From: an uncultured Spartobacteria bacterium | Lineage (GTDB): Bacteria > Verrucomicrobiota > Verrucomicrobiia > Chthoniobacterales > Chthoniobacteraceae | Assembly: GCA_903929475.1 (NCBI GenBank) | Contig: CAIYUV010000122.1 | Coordinates: forward strand, 28,317 to 92,316 | Direction: 5' to 3' | Length of the DNA: 64,000 nucleotides | Shown: positions 47,748 to 57,171 of the stretch, one piece after another | Layout of the letters: each line of letters starts with the position of its first letter | Numbering within the stretch: position 1 is the stretch's first letter | The notes under the pieces: model-generated | Told to the model about the DNA's origin: nothing | What the model saw: the letters and a program-made list of their open reading frames with translations, nothing else | Database searches by the model: none | Program-made: the position numbers and the translations under genes

Positions 47748-49013
47748 TTGCGCAAAGCGCGGCTTGCCATACGGCGCGTGCTCGTGCCTCCCTCACGCGT
47801 GCATGATCAAAAATGGTGGCGTGAATACACAGAGCTTGCCGTGCTATTTTTCCTCCACGCGATGGCGATGGGAATTTGGTTCGTCCCGCTCGCCTCGGTG
47901 CTGGATACGCACGGCCTCGCGCACATCAAATCCTACGCCTACGCCACCGGCGGAATCTCGGCTTTCATCTCCCCTCTGATTTTCGGCGCGCTTGCCGACA
48001 GGCACATTGCACCGGTGCGACTGCTGCGCTGGCTCTCGCTGGCCACGGCAATCGCGATGGCGCTGGCAACCACCGCGATCCACTTTCACTGGAGCGCCGC
48101 GATCATCCTCGTGCTCATCCAGCTCCACGCTCTGTGCGCGACTCCCACGTGGAGCATCTCGACCACCATCGTCCTCGCGAAATTGAACAATCCGAAGCGC
48201 GAGTTCGGCCCCATCCGCGCGATGGCCACGCTCGGCTGGATCGTAGGCTGCCTGCTCGTCTCCGCGCTTCATGCCGACAGTTCCACGTTCGCCGGCTACG
48301 GCGGTGTGCTCGCGTGGCTCGTCGTGACCGCATTCACTTTCGCACTTCCGAGCGTCGCACCACCTGCGCAGACCGAGCATCTTTCGTGGAAGCAACGCCT
48401 CGGCCTCGACGCGCTTTCGCTGCTGAAACATCGCGACACATGCGTCGTCTTCATCGCCGCTGCGCTCTACAATATGCCGCTCTGCGCATTTTTCCCGCAG
48501 ACACCGCTGCACATGAAATCCCTCGGCCTCCACAGCACAACCGCGTGGATGTCGCTCGGCCAAGTCACGGAAGTCGTCGCAATGTTCAGCCTCGCCGGGC
48601 TCCTCGCCCGCTGGCGGATGAAAACCGTCATCCTCGCAGGCATGAGCTTTGGAGTGCTGCGCTTCGTCCTTTGCGCACTCGACACCAAGGGCTGGCTGCT
48701 CGGCGGCGTCGCGCTGCACGGTCTGTCGTTTGTCCTCGTCTATATCACTTTTCAACTCTACCTCGAACAACGCATTGACCCGCGCTGGCGTGCGCGTGCG
48801 CAGGCGCTGCTCACCCTTCTACTCAGCGGCTTCGGAAACCTCTTCGGCTACCTCGGCTGCGGCTGGTGGTTCAAAGCAAACACCCACGGAGAAATCACAC
48901 GCTGGCCGCTCTATTGGGGCGGCCTCGCCGCGTGCGTCACCGCCGTGTGGATATTCTTCGCTATCGCCTACAAAGGGCGTGCAGCCAGCGAAGAGGGAAA
49001 GTCTGCTGCATAA
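47748..49013 (+). CDS. MFS transporter (nucleoside-permease-like)
   Basis: 12-TM pattern; LAVLFFLHAMAMGIWFVPLASVL, YATGGISAFISPLIFGALADRH, GWIVGCLLV, QVTEVVAMF, MSFGVLRF. N-terminal start uncertain. Confidence 0.8.
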   Translation: MRKARLAIRRVLVPPSRVHDQKWWREYTELAVLFFLHAMAMGIWFVPLASVLDTHGLAHIKSYAYATGGISAFISPLIFGALADRHIAPVRLLRWLSLATAIAMALATTAIHFHWSAAIILVLIQLHALCATPTWSISTTIVLAKLNNPKREFGPIRAMATLGWIVGCLLVSALHADSSTFAGYGGVLAWLVVTAFTFALPSVAPPAQTEHLSWKQRLGLDALSLLKHRDTCVVFIAAALYNMPLCAFFPQTPLHMKSLGLHSTTAWMSLGQVTEVVAMFSLAGLLARWRMKTVILAGMSFGVLRFVLCALDTKGWLLGGVALHGLSFVLVYITFQLYLEQRIDPRWRARAQALLTLLLSGFGNLFGYLGCGWWFKANTHGEITRWPLYWGGLAACVTAVWIFFAIAYKGRAASEEGKSAA

Positions 49014-49033
49014 AGTATTGCTGTGTGAAAATG

Positions 49034-49250
49034 TTGGCGCATAGCGCCAGCGACTACTGTAGCCGTGGGTGAAGCGCAGCGAAACCCACGGATAGCAGGA
49101 AAAACGCAAAGCGCCGCGTAGTCGGCGCGACCATGCACTCGCCACCGTTTGTCGCACCGCATACGCGGTGCATACACGTCTGTAGCGCACCGTGGGCTGC
49201 GTCGCGCCGCTCCTTGCACACGGCTACCGTAGTTGCTGGCGCTGCGCCAA
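49034..49250. repeat. palindromic intergenic element with about 32-34-bp inverted terminal arms
   Basis: ttggcgcatagcgccagcgactactgtagccgtg (49034-49067) pairs with cacggctaccgtagttgctggcgctgcgccaa (49219-49250); internal hairpins ccgtgggt...acccacgg (49063-49091) and gcgccg...cggcgc (49111-49128). Confidence 0.85.
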
Positions 49251-49279
49251 TTTTTTCTCCACGCATTAATGCGAACAAC

Positions 49280-50728
49280 TCACACCACCTCGCCAACGAG
49301 ATCATAGACCTGCGTGCCGGTGATTCGGACGTTCGCGAATTCGCCTACGGGCGCGGGCTTTTTTAAGAGGATGCGGCCATCAATGTCCGGTGCGTCCACT
49401 TCGCCACGGGCGACGAGGGGCTGGTCCACGAGGGCGCGGATGGTTTTGCCGACTTGCGCGGCGCTTTGCTCGGCGGCGATGCGTTGCTGGAGCTTCATCG
49501 CTTTTTTGTAGCGCGCTTGCTTCACCTTTTGCGGGAGCTGGCCGTCCATTTTCGCGGCGCGAGAGCCTTCCTCCTGCGAATAGGTGAAGACACCGAGCCG
49601 CTCGAAGCGCGTGCGCTCGATGAAGTCGAGGAGGTATTCAAACTCCTCCTCCGTCTCACCGGGAAAGCCGACGATGAAAGTCGTGCGGATGGCGATGCCG
49701 GGGATGCCCGCACGGATGCGGGTGATGAGATTTTCGATGTGCTCGCTGCTCGTTTCGCGGCGCATGACTTCGAGCATTCGCGGATGGATGTGCTGGAGCG
49801 GCATGTCCACATAGCGCGCGACGTGGCGGCATTCGGCGATGGTGTGGATGAGTTCATCGCTCCAATGCGCGGGGTGGGTGTAAAGCAGACGCACCCAGAA
49901 ATCGCCTTCGATTTTGTCCAGCTCGCGGAGCAGCCGAGTGAGCGTGACACCACGTGCGCTGTCCACCGGCTGACGCGGCCCGGCTTTCTCCGCCCACAAA
50001 TCCATTCCATAGTAAGTGGTGTCCTGGCTGATGAGATTGATCTCCTTCACGCCCTCGGCAACGAGCCCGCGCACTTCGGCGACGACGCTCTCGATGGTGC
50101 GGCTGCGATGCTTGCCGCGCATCTGCGGAATGACACAAAAAGAGCACGGGTGATTGCAGCCCTCGGCGATCTTCGTGAACGCCGTGTGCGATGGCGTGAG
50201 GCGCACGCGCGGTGTGTCCCAATCGGGAATGTAAACAGGTTTGCGTGTGACGAGATTGAGCGGCTCCCACGCTTCGTCGGTGAGGGAAACGTTACTGGTA
50301 ACCGGTAACTGGTGACTGGGCGCACGACCGAGCACCTTCTCAATAATACCGCCAACGTCCTTCACCTGATCGAGGCCGATGAACGCATCCACTTCCCCGT
50401 TGAATTCCCCCGCAAGATCATTGCTGAAACGCTGGCTCATACAACCTGCAACGATGAGCTTTTGATCCTTGCGCCGTTTTTTCAGCCCCTTGGTTTGATG
50501 GGCTTCGAGGATGGCTTCGATGCTCTCCTCCTTCGCGCTGTCTATGAAAGCGCACGTGTTCACGATGAGCACATCGGCGTCCGCGGCGTCGTTGGTAATT
50601 TGCATCCCGCGGGCGATCACATCACCGAGCATGATTTCGGCATCCACGAGGTTTTTGGCGCAGCCAAGTGAGATCATCCCGACTTTCGGTATGTGTGATT
50701 TCGGCGCTGAAATGGTCTTGGTGCTCAT
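49280..50728 (-). CDS. rimO: ribosomal protein S12 methylthiotransferase RimO
   Basis: MISLGCAKNLVDAEIMLG, VNTCAFIDSAKEESIEAILE, AEGCNHPCSFCVIPQMRGKHRSR, TRIRAGIPGIAIRTTFIVGFPGETEEEFEYL. Confidence 0.95.
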   Translation of the reverse strand: MSTKTISAPKSHIPKVGMISLGCAKNLVDAEIMLGDVIARGMQITNDAADADVLIVNTCAFIDSAKEESIEAILEAHQTKGLKKRRKDQKLIVAGCMSQRFSNDLAGEFNGEVDAFIGLDQVKDVGGIIEKVLGRAPSHQLPVTSNVSLTDEAWEPLNLVTRKPVYIPDWDTPRVRLTPSHTAFTKIAEGCNHPCSFCVIPQMRGKHRSRTIESVVAEVRGLVAEGVKEINLISQDTTYYGMDLWAEKAGPRQPVDSARGVTLTRLLRELDKIEGDFWVRLLYTHPAHWSDELIHTIAECRHVARYVDMPLQHIHPRMLEVMRRETSSEHIENLITRIRAGIPGIAIRTTFIVGFPGETEEEFEYLLDFIERTRFERLGVFTYSQEEGSRAAKMDGQLPQKVKQARYKKAMKLQQRIAAEQSAAQVGKTIRALVDQPLVARGEVDAPDIDGRILLKKPAPVGEFANVRITGTQVYDLVGEVV

Positions 50729-50824
50729 CGTGAAGGGCGCGGACGATACACACGTCCGGCAAACAAGCTAGTTTGGAACTCCCTTGCCAGAACGGTGTTT
50801 TCAAGCACCATACCTTTGTCGCTT

Positions 50825-52864
50825 ATGAAATTTCTGGCCGCTTTCCTCGCGCTGTGTGTGTCCGCCTACGCCGCCGCTCCCTCTGTGAGCGGGCTGACGG
50901 CGGGTCCGGTGTCGAGCGGAGCAATTAGTTTGAGTGCCTCGGTGACGACAAACGGGACCACGTCGAATGTCACTTTTCATTATGGATTCGGCGGCGAACT
51001 CGATAAAAAGCAGGTGGTGTCGCTTTCCAGTGCCGCGAGCGCGCAGACTGCGAAGGTAAATCTCGCGAGCCTCGCGGGCGGGCAGACATATCATTATAAA
51101 GTCGAGGCCGTGAATGGCGACGGGACGACGGAGGTGGACGGGAGCGACTTTGCGGTTCCTGCATATGCGCCGACGGTCGTCCTGCAAAGCACCACGACGC
51201 CGCTCGGTGGAAAAGCAACGCTGAAGGCGACCATCACAGGCAACGGTGCAGACACCACGGTGACATTCAGCTACGGCACGACGACCAGTTACGGCACCAC
51301 AGTCACTGCCACACCCGAAGTGCTCGCTGCTGATGTGGATAAAGCCGTGTCCGCACCGCTCGAAGGACTCAATCGCGGGACAACGTATCATTTCAAGGCC
51401 ACCGCAACGAACGCGCGCGGCATCACCAGCACAACGGACGCGGCTTTTTTTTCAGCCCCAAACGCAGCGCCCGTCGCGAAAGCCGACACCGTGACACTGC
51501 TCGGGCGCACGCCGATCCTCATAGATGTGCTGAAAAACGATAGGGATCCCGAGAACGACGTGCTTTCGATCAGCAGCGTGACGCAGGGCAAACAGGGCAG
51601 GGCGGAAATTGTCGGCAAACAAATCCGCTACACGCCGGGAGACGGCACGATCTGGCCGGACACATTCACCTACACCGTGGCAGACAATTATCTGGGAACA
51701 ATTGGAACCGGCGCGACTTCGACAGGCACCGTGACAGTCCACGCACCGGGCCTCGCCGCCGAAGGATTGCACTCGGCAACGATCAAGGAAGCTGAAGGAC
51801 ACATCATCGGCATCATCCGGCTTGTCGGCACAGCAGGCGGATCTGTGACAGGGAAAATTCTCCTCAATACACAGAATTACTCCATCAGCGGAACGCTCGA
51901 TGCGGACGGGCATTTTCACGCCACACTCTTACACAGTGACCAATCGCCGCTCGAAGTGGACATCACCTATGATCAAACAGGCACCACCACGCTGAAAGCG
52001 AATCTCACCTCCGACGGAACCGAATACACCGCCTCGACCCCCCTTGCCACTCTCACCTCCGCCCGTCGCGATGAACTCAACGGAAAATATACCATCCAGC
52101 TTCCGGCTCCCACTGCTACGGACACGCCAAAGGGCACAGGCTTCGCCTATCTCGAAGTAAAACCATGGGGCGATGTTTCCATCAAAGGAAGGTTTGGGGA
52201 CGGCAGCAAATTTTCCACGCGCTCCGTGCTCGGCGGCGCGGGAGACGTAGCAGCGATAGATTTTTGGGCCGCTCCCAAATATACACGTGTGGGCGGCACG
52301 CTTGCCTTTGGCACAGGAGCCACACCAACGCTCACGGGCAGTTTAAACTGGGATCGTCCGCCGGACTCCGGATCGGAATTTTTCCCCAATGGCTTTTCCG
52401 CAAGTGTGAGCGCCAGCGGTTCCATGTATATCCCGCCGGACAAGGGTGAACATGCTCTTGGAAAAACCGACAATGCCAGCGTGATCCTGCGTGATGGAAA
52501 CCTGCTCGTTTCCATCACGCACAATCTGGACATCAACAGCCATGACGGTGTCGATATTCTCGATCAGGGCCCCGACGACATGTCGCTGAAAATTGACCGC
52601 AAGAAGGGAATATTCAATGGGACGTTCGAACATCCGCAGGACGGCTCACGACGGAAATTCCAAGGCGCGCTGCTACAACAGCAGAACATTGGTCGTGGTG
52701 TTTTCACCGGGCAGAATCAAACCGGCACCGTGGAGTTCAACCTCGGAGCGGTCACCACTACGCCCGCAGCCGGTGGAAGCACAGGCGGAACTACCGGCAC
52801 AACCGGCGGCACAGGCATCAGCGTCGGCAGTCAGGGCAGCAGTGGGGCGACTTTGCAGAACTAG
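50825..52864 (+). CDS. large secreted/surface protein with fibronectin/Ig-like repeats
   Basis: Signal peptide MKFLAAFLALCVSAYAA; repeated TYHYKVEAVNGDG / TYHFKATATNARG segments; cadherin-like DVLKNDRDPENDVLSISSVTQGKQG; Gly/Thr-rich C-terminus. Confidence 0.8.
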   Translation: MKFLAAFLALCVSAYAAAPSVSGLTAGPVSSGAISLSASVTTNGTTSNVTFHYGFGGELDKKQVVSLSSAASAQTAKVNLASLAGGQTYHYKVEAVNGDGTTEVDGSDFAVPAYAPTVVLQSTTTPLGGKATLKATITGNGADTTVTFSYGTTTSYGTTVTATPEVLAADVDKAVSAPLEGLNRGTTYHFKATATNARGITSTTDAAFFSAPNAAPVAKADTVTLLGRTPILIDVLKNDRDPENDVLSISSVTQGKQGRAEIVGKQIRYTPGDGTIWPDTFTYTVADNYLGTIGTGATSTGTVTVHAPGLAAEGLHSATIKEAEGHIIGIIRLVGTAGGSVTGKILLNTQNYSISGTLDADGHFHATLLHSDQSPLEVDITYDQTGTTTLKANLTSDGTEYTASTPLATLTSARRDELNGKYTIQLPAPTATDTPKGTGFAYLEVKPWGDVSIKGRFGDGSKFSTRSVLGGAGDVAAIDFWAAPKYTRVGGTLAFGTGATPTLTGSLNWDRPPDSGSEFFPNGFSASVSASGSMYIPPDKGEHALGKTDNASVILRDGNLLVSITHNLDINSHDGVDILDQGPDDMSLKIDRKKGIFNGTFEHPQDGSRRKFQGALLQQQNIGRGVFTGQNQTGTVEFNLGAVTTTPAAGGSTGGTTGTTGGTGISVGSQGSSGATLQN

Positions 52865-52870
52865 AGTTGC

Positions 52871-53968
52871 TTAAACCCCGAGCAGCAAACGCGACGGCTG
52901 CTCGATGCCCTCTTTGACTTTCACGAGGAAAGTGACGGCCTCTTTTCCATCCACCACGCGGTGATCATAGCTGAGCGCGAGATACATCATCGGTCGCGCC
53001 ACAATCTGTCCATTCACGACAACGGCGCGCTCCTGAATCTTGTGCATCCCGAGGATGCCGCTCTGCGGCGGATTCAGAATCGGCGTGCTCAACAGGCTGC
53101 CGTAAATCCCGCCGTTGCTGAGCGTGAAAACTCCGCCCGACAAATCGTCAGTTGTGATTTTTCCCTCACGCGCCCTGGTCGCAAATCCAGCGAGATCGCG
53201 CTCCAGTTCGGGAAAGGTTTTTGCATCCGCCCCTCGAACCACCGGCACCACAAGGCCGCGCTCGGTGCCCACTGCGACGCCGATGTCGTAAAAATGGTTT
53301 TGCACCAATTCATCGCCTTCGAGGCGCGCATTGATCTGCGGCACCGCCTTGAGCGCGACGACCACAGCCTTGATAAAAAACGACATGAACCCGAGCTTGA
53401 TACCATGCTGCTTTTGAAAATCTTCGCCCAACTCCTTGCGCAGCGCCATCACTGCGGACATGTCGGCTTCATTGAACGTGGTAAGGATCGCCGCCGTGTG
53501 CTGCGCCATCACGAGCTGCGCCGCGATCTTCCGGCGCAATGGCGAGAGCTTCCTGCGCGTGCTGCGACCATCGCTGGCGGGCGCGGTGTTTTCTATGGCA
53601 ATTGCGGGTGATTCATTCGCCACCGCAGCTGCTGCGGAAAGCGAAACCGATACTGCTGGAACTGGAGCTGACTCGGAAGCAGGCACGGATTTCTTTGCGG
53701 TCCTTTTCTGCGCTGGCTGCGCGGGTGCGGCAGCGGCATCTTCGATTATCGCAACAACCTCGCCAATCTTCACCTCCGCACCAGTTGCGGCCTTGATCCG
53801 CAGGACGCCCCCGCAATCGGCAGTGATCTCCGTAGAGACCTTGTCCGTTTCGAGCGTGAGCAAAGCGTCGCCCTTGCTGACTGTATCCCCATCATTTTTC
53901 AGCCACGCCGAGATCATGCCGCTCGTGACCGACTCCCCCACCGCTGGAATTTTGACTTCAAGACTCAT
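52871..53968 (-). CDS. sucB: dihydrolipoamide succinyltransferase (E2 of 2-oxoglutarate dehydrogenase)
   Basis: [50 protein letters not shown] lipoyl domain; C-terminal [24 protein letters not shown]. Confidence 0.93.
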   Translation of the reverse strand: MSLEVKIPAVGESVTSGMISAWLKNDGDTVSKGDALLTLETDKVSTEITADCGGVLRIKAATGAEVKIGEVVAIIEDAAAAPAQPAQKRTAKKSVPASESAPVPAVSVSLSAAAAVANESPAIAIENTAPASDGRSTRRKLSPLRRKIAAQLVMAQHTAAILTTFNEADMSAVMALRKELGEDFQKQHGIKLGFMSFFIKAVVVALKAVPQINARLEGDELVQNHFYDIGVAVGTERGLVVPVVRGADAKTFPELERDLAGFATRAREGKITTDDLSGGVFTLSNGGIYGSLLSTPILNPPQSGILGMHKIQERAVVVNGQIVARPMMYLALSYDHRVVDGKEAVTFLVKVKEGIEQPSRLLLGV

Positions 53969-54019
53969 ACGCCTCCACGTTCGCCATGAATGCACCCTTT
54001 GTGCAACGGCAAACCTTGC

Positions 54020-55447
54020 CTATGCACGCTCGATGAGTTCGCGCACTTCGTTCTCGTAGGTGCTGAACGGGTCGCCCATCGCGAGCGGCTTTTGCTCGTT
54101 TGCAGTGAGCGAGTCCCAATGAATCACGCACGGCATCCGCGTCTCCATGAAACGCTCGATCGCAAGCCCCCGGCCCCACGCACGCGTGTCGCGCGGCGGC
54201 TCGCGCAATGCACTTTCCCGGCGCGCCGTGAGATTAAACTGCCCAATCTCCTCCTTCACGGGTAGCGCGTAAAAGAGTCCGCGCGACGGGTTGAGGTTGT
54301 GGTATTCGAGGTCGAGGCTTTGCAGCCACGGGTCGTCCCACTCGATTCCTTGCTCGGCGCGAAAAGTTTCGAGCAGCCATTTCTTCGATACCCAGTCCAC
54401 GGCACCGATAAGCGACTCCGTGTCATCGCGACGAAGCGCATCCAGCAGCCAGGCCCATTGTTCGAGCAGCCAGTCGGTTTCCTCGTCGCGTCCGGCGAAC
54501 GCCTCGGTCGCAGATGCGTGAAATTTTTCCTGAATACCCAGCGCCGTCTCCGCGCCGCCGCCAACGAGTGCGACCGGTGCATCCGCGCGACACGAACGCG
54601 AGACGAGGCGCGTGGCCATCACCGCATCATCGAGAGCAACGCGGCGCGGAAGGCGGTTCTCTTCGAGCAAAGTGAGCACGAGATGTGTGGTGCCGATCTT
54701 CAGCGCGGTGGCAAAGGGCGACATGTTAGAGTCGCCGATGAGCAGGTGGAGACGGCGGTATTTGCGGTAGTCGGCGAGCGGTTCGTCGCGAGCGTTGATG
54801 ATGGCGCGGTTGAACTGCACCCATTGGTAGATGTCGTTCATGATGTGGTCCGCGCGCTGGCTGATCTGAAAGTCCACCTTGTCAAACGGCGGCAGCGGCG
54901 AGACCTCAAGCGCCTGCGAAGTCGCCTGCCCCACGCGCCCGGTGCCTGTGAAAATCTGCCGCGTCGCGAGGAACGAAAGGACGGCGCCCACACCCGCCGG
55001 TGTGAACGGCGTCTCGCGTCGCATGAGATAGTTTTCGTGGCAGCCGAAAGTCGCGCCCGTGTGATGATCAATGTTGTTTTTTAGAAACGCCACCTCTTCC
55101 GCCACGCCCATCGCATCCAGCGCGGCTTGAACGAATGCGTCGCCCGCCACGTCGTAGGCCACGATATCGCGCACGCTGCGGCATTCGGGCGTCGCATATT
55201 CGAGGTGTCCCATGTCGAGATACAGCCGCCCGCCGTTGCGCAAAAAACCACCGTTGCCAGGCGGTTCCTCGTAATCGCGGAAATGGGTGTCGAGCACACC
55301 GGCGCGAGACTTTTTGAAAAGGTGATTCTTCACCCGCGCAGGCCACGACTCCGCGCTACGGTCTTCCTCTTTGCTGACAAGGCAACCGTATTCAGTTTCG
55401 ATGCCGACGATTCGATTCACAGCGTGTGAGAAGTTGCGTGCCGCCAA
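54020..55447 (-). CDS. PafA/Dop family (Pup ligase / depupylase-like) protein
   Basis: NRIVGIETEYGCLV, FLRNGGRLYLDMGHLEYATPEC, FLKNNIDHHTGATFGCHENYLM, FLATRQIFTGTGRV, ISQRADHI, INARDEPLAD..KYRRLHLLIGDSNMSPFATALKIGTTHLVL. Confidence 0.92.
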   Translation of the reverse strand: MAARNFSHAVNRIVGIETEYGCLVSKEEDRSAESWPARVKNHLFKKSRAGVLDTHFRDYEEPPGNGGFLRNGGRLYLDMGHLEYATPECRSVRDIVAYDVAGDAFVQAALDAMGVAEEVAFLKNNIDHHTGATFGCHENYLMRRETPFTPAGVGAVLSFLATRQIFTGTGRVGQATSQALEVSPLPPFDKVDFQISQRADHIMNDIYQWVQFNRAIINARDEPLADYRKYRRLHLLIGDSNMSPFATALKIGTTHLVLTLLEENRLPRRVALDDAVMATRLVSRSCRADAPVALVGGGAETALGIQEKFHASATEAFAGRDEETDWLLEQWAWLLDALRRDDTESLIGAVDWVSKKWLLETFRAEQGIEWDDPWLQSLDLEYHNLNPSRGLFYALPVKEEIGQFNLTARRESALREPPRDTRAWGRGLAIERFMETRMPCVIHWDSLTANEQKPLAMGDPFSTYENEVRELIERA

Positions 55448-55486
55448 AGCGACAGGGCGCGACTCTCAACCCTCCGCTCCAAACAC

Positions 55487-56194
55487 TCAACTCTCCAAAT
55501 AAAGAATCCGTCCGCAGTTCAAGCACGCCGTCACGACCTTTGCTGTGCGGACTGCGTGGAACACATGCGTCTGAGCTTTTACATGGCAGCCCTGGCAGAT
55601 TTCGTTTTCGAGCGCGACGACGGCGTGGCCGTCCTTTTTGTCGAAGAGCCGTTGATATTCATCGAGAAGATCCTCGTCCACATCGGCTGCGAGCTTCGCG
55701 CGATCTGCCTGGATTTCGACCAATTGTGCTTCAAGCGCCTTCACCTTGGCGTCGAGATCCGCGCTCTGGCTCTGCACCTGCGACTTTGTCGCGGCTGATT
55801 CCTTTTCTGCGGCGGCGATGATCGGCTTTTGCAACTCCGCCGCTTCCATGAGTTCCATCTCCTTGTCCTCGATGCCCGCGATTTCGATTTTCAAACTCTC
55901 GATGGCGTGGTCGTAGGCGCGATACTCCTCGTTCTTTTTCGTTTCGAGTTTTTGCTGCTCGTATTTGTTGATGCGATCGGTGCGGGTGCGGACTTCGTTT
56001 TCCAGCTCCTTACGCTTCACTTCGATTTCCTTGGCTTTGAGTTTCGCAGCATCAAGCGCGTTGGAAGCGGCACTGAGTCTGGCATCGAACGCCTTTCTTT
56101 CGAGCGGCGCGTTTTTGAGTTCGATTTTGAGCTGCCGCAATTTGCGATCGCGGTCTTGGATGACGAGAAGTTGAGTGACTGCGGGAAGGATCAT
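55487..56194 (-). CDS. coiled-coil protein with C4-type zinc ribbon (DUF164-like)
   Basis: Long coiled coil followed by NEICQGCHVKAQTHVFHAVRTAKVVTACLNCGRILYLE. Confidence 0.87.
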   Translation of the reverse strand: MILPAVTQLLVIQDRDRKLRQLKIELKNAPLERKAFDARLSAASNALDAAKLKAKEIEVKRKELENEVRTRTDRINKYEQQKLETKKNEEYRAYDHAIESLKIEIAGIEDKEMELMEAAELQKPIIAAAEKESAATKSQVQSQSADLDAKVKALEAQLVEIQADRAKLAADVDEDLLDEYQRLFDKKDGHAVVALENEICQGCHVKAQTHVFHAVRTAKVVTACLNCGRILYLES

Positions 56195-56258
56195 GTGGCG
56201 GTGAAGTTGTTCATTCGCACGCTGAGCGTCAACAGTTCGCCGCAGGAAAAGCCCTCTT

Positions 56259-57164
56259 TTACAAGAGCATCTGTTCCTCGGGAGGAACGGTCTTTTCAAC
56301 GCGCTCGGCCTGGAGCACGGAAATGCGACGGCCTTTTTCGATGGGAAAACTGGGTTTGCCGATGATTTTCACCCACGTCATCTCGGGAAAAGCGGGCATT
56401 TTCTCCACCTCCACGAGCGTAGCCACGGGGCGCGCGTCTGCGGCGCAGCATGTCATAAACATCCGCACAGCCTTAAAGCGATGACCGGTGGCGTTGTTCG
56501 TGTTGTCGGGCATGAACTGCGCGATGAGCTGCACTTCCTTGCCTTCGAAATCGGGCCGCAAAATCGCATCCTGTGCGGCGTAAAGCAGGTCGAGAACCTC
56601 GGCCATGATGTAACCCTCGGGCGTGCGTGTGAGGTAATCGGTCGCGGGTTTCGTCTGCGGCTGCGCGACGGCCGGGGCGGGCTGTGTGCCATCCTTGCTC
56701 GGAAGCGGCAGGTCGTTCTTCGTGTTCACAGCGCCGGGGATTTTTGGCGCGTTGGCAGTCATAGACGCGAATTTTTCCTGCGTTCGCTCCATCGCTGCGG
56801 GCAAATCCTTTCCATCGGTGGAGGTGCGGCGGTTTTTCGTGATGTTGCTGCTGAATTCACCACGCGAATATGGCACCGCAATGCAGATGGGAACGAGCAG
56901 GATTAAGAAGGCGAGCAACTTTCCCGCACTGACACGGCTAAGTCCGTGGCCGCACTCCGCTGACGAACAGCAGCTCGCATCCGCCTTGAACGCGACAAAT
57001 ACCATGGCCATCAACGCAAGCACGCACGCCGCCGCCAGTGCATAGCGGTGAAATTCAGGCGTGAGCATGTTTTTCATCCGCTCCGAAAAGTGAAAGTAAA
57101 ACAGCACCACGCTCCACGTGGCGAGCGTGGCGGCGGGGAGCCATCGGGCGATGAGCTTTTGCAT
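56259..57164 (-). CDS. TIGR03943/DUF1980-like membrane protein
   Basis: N-terminal TM helices, C-terminal MFMTCCAADARPVATLVEVEKMPAFPEMTWVKIIGKP; next to the DUF318-like permease. Confidence 0.8.
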   Translation of the reverse strand: MQKLIARWLPAATLATWSVVLFYFHFSERMKNMLTPEFHRYALAAACVLALMAMVFVAFKADASCCSSAECGHGLSRVSAGKLLAFLILLVPICIAVPYSRGEFSSNITKNRRTSTDGKDLPAAMERTQEKFASMTANAPKIPGAVNTKNDLPLPSKDGTQPAPAVAQPQTKPATDYLTRTPEGYIMAEVLDLLYAAQDAILRPDFEGKEVQLIAQFMPDNTNNATGHRFKAVRMFMTCCAADARPVATLVEVEKMPAFPEMTWVKIIGKPSFPIEKGRRISVLQAERVEKTVPPEEQMLL

Positions 57165-57171
57165 GGCGGGA

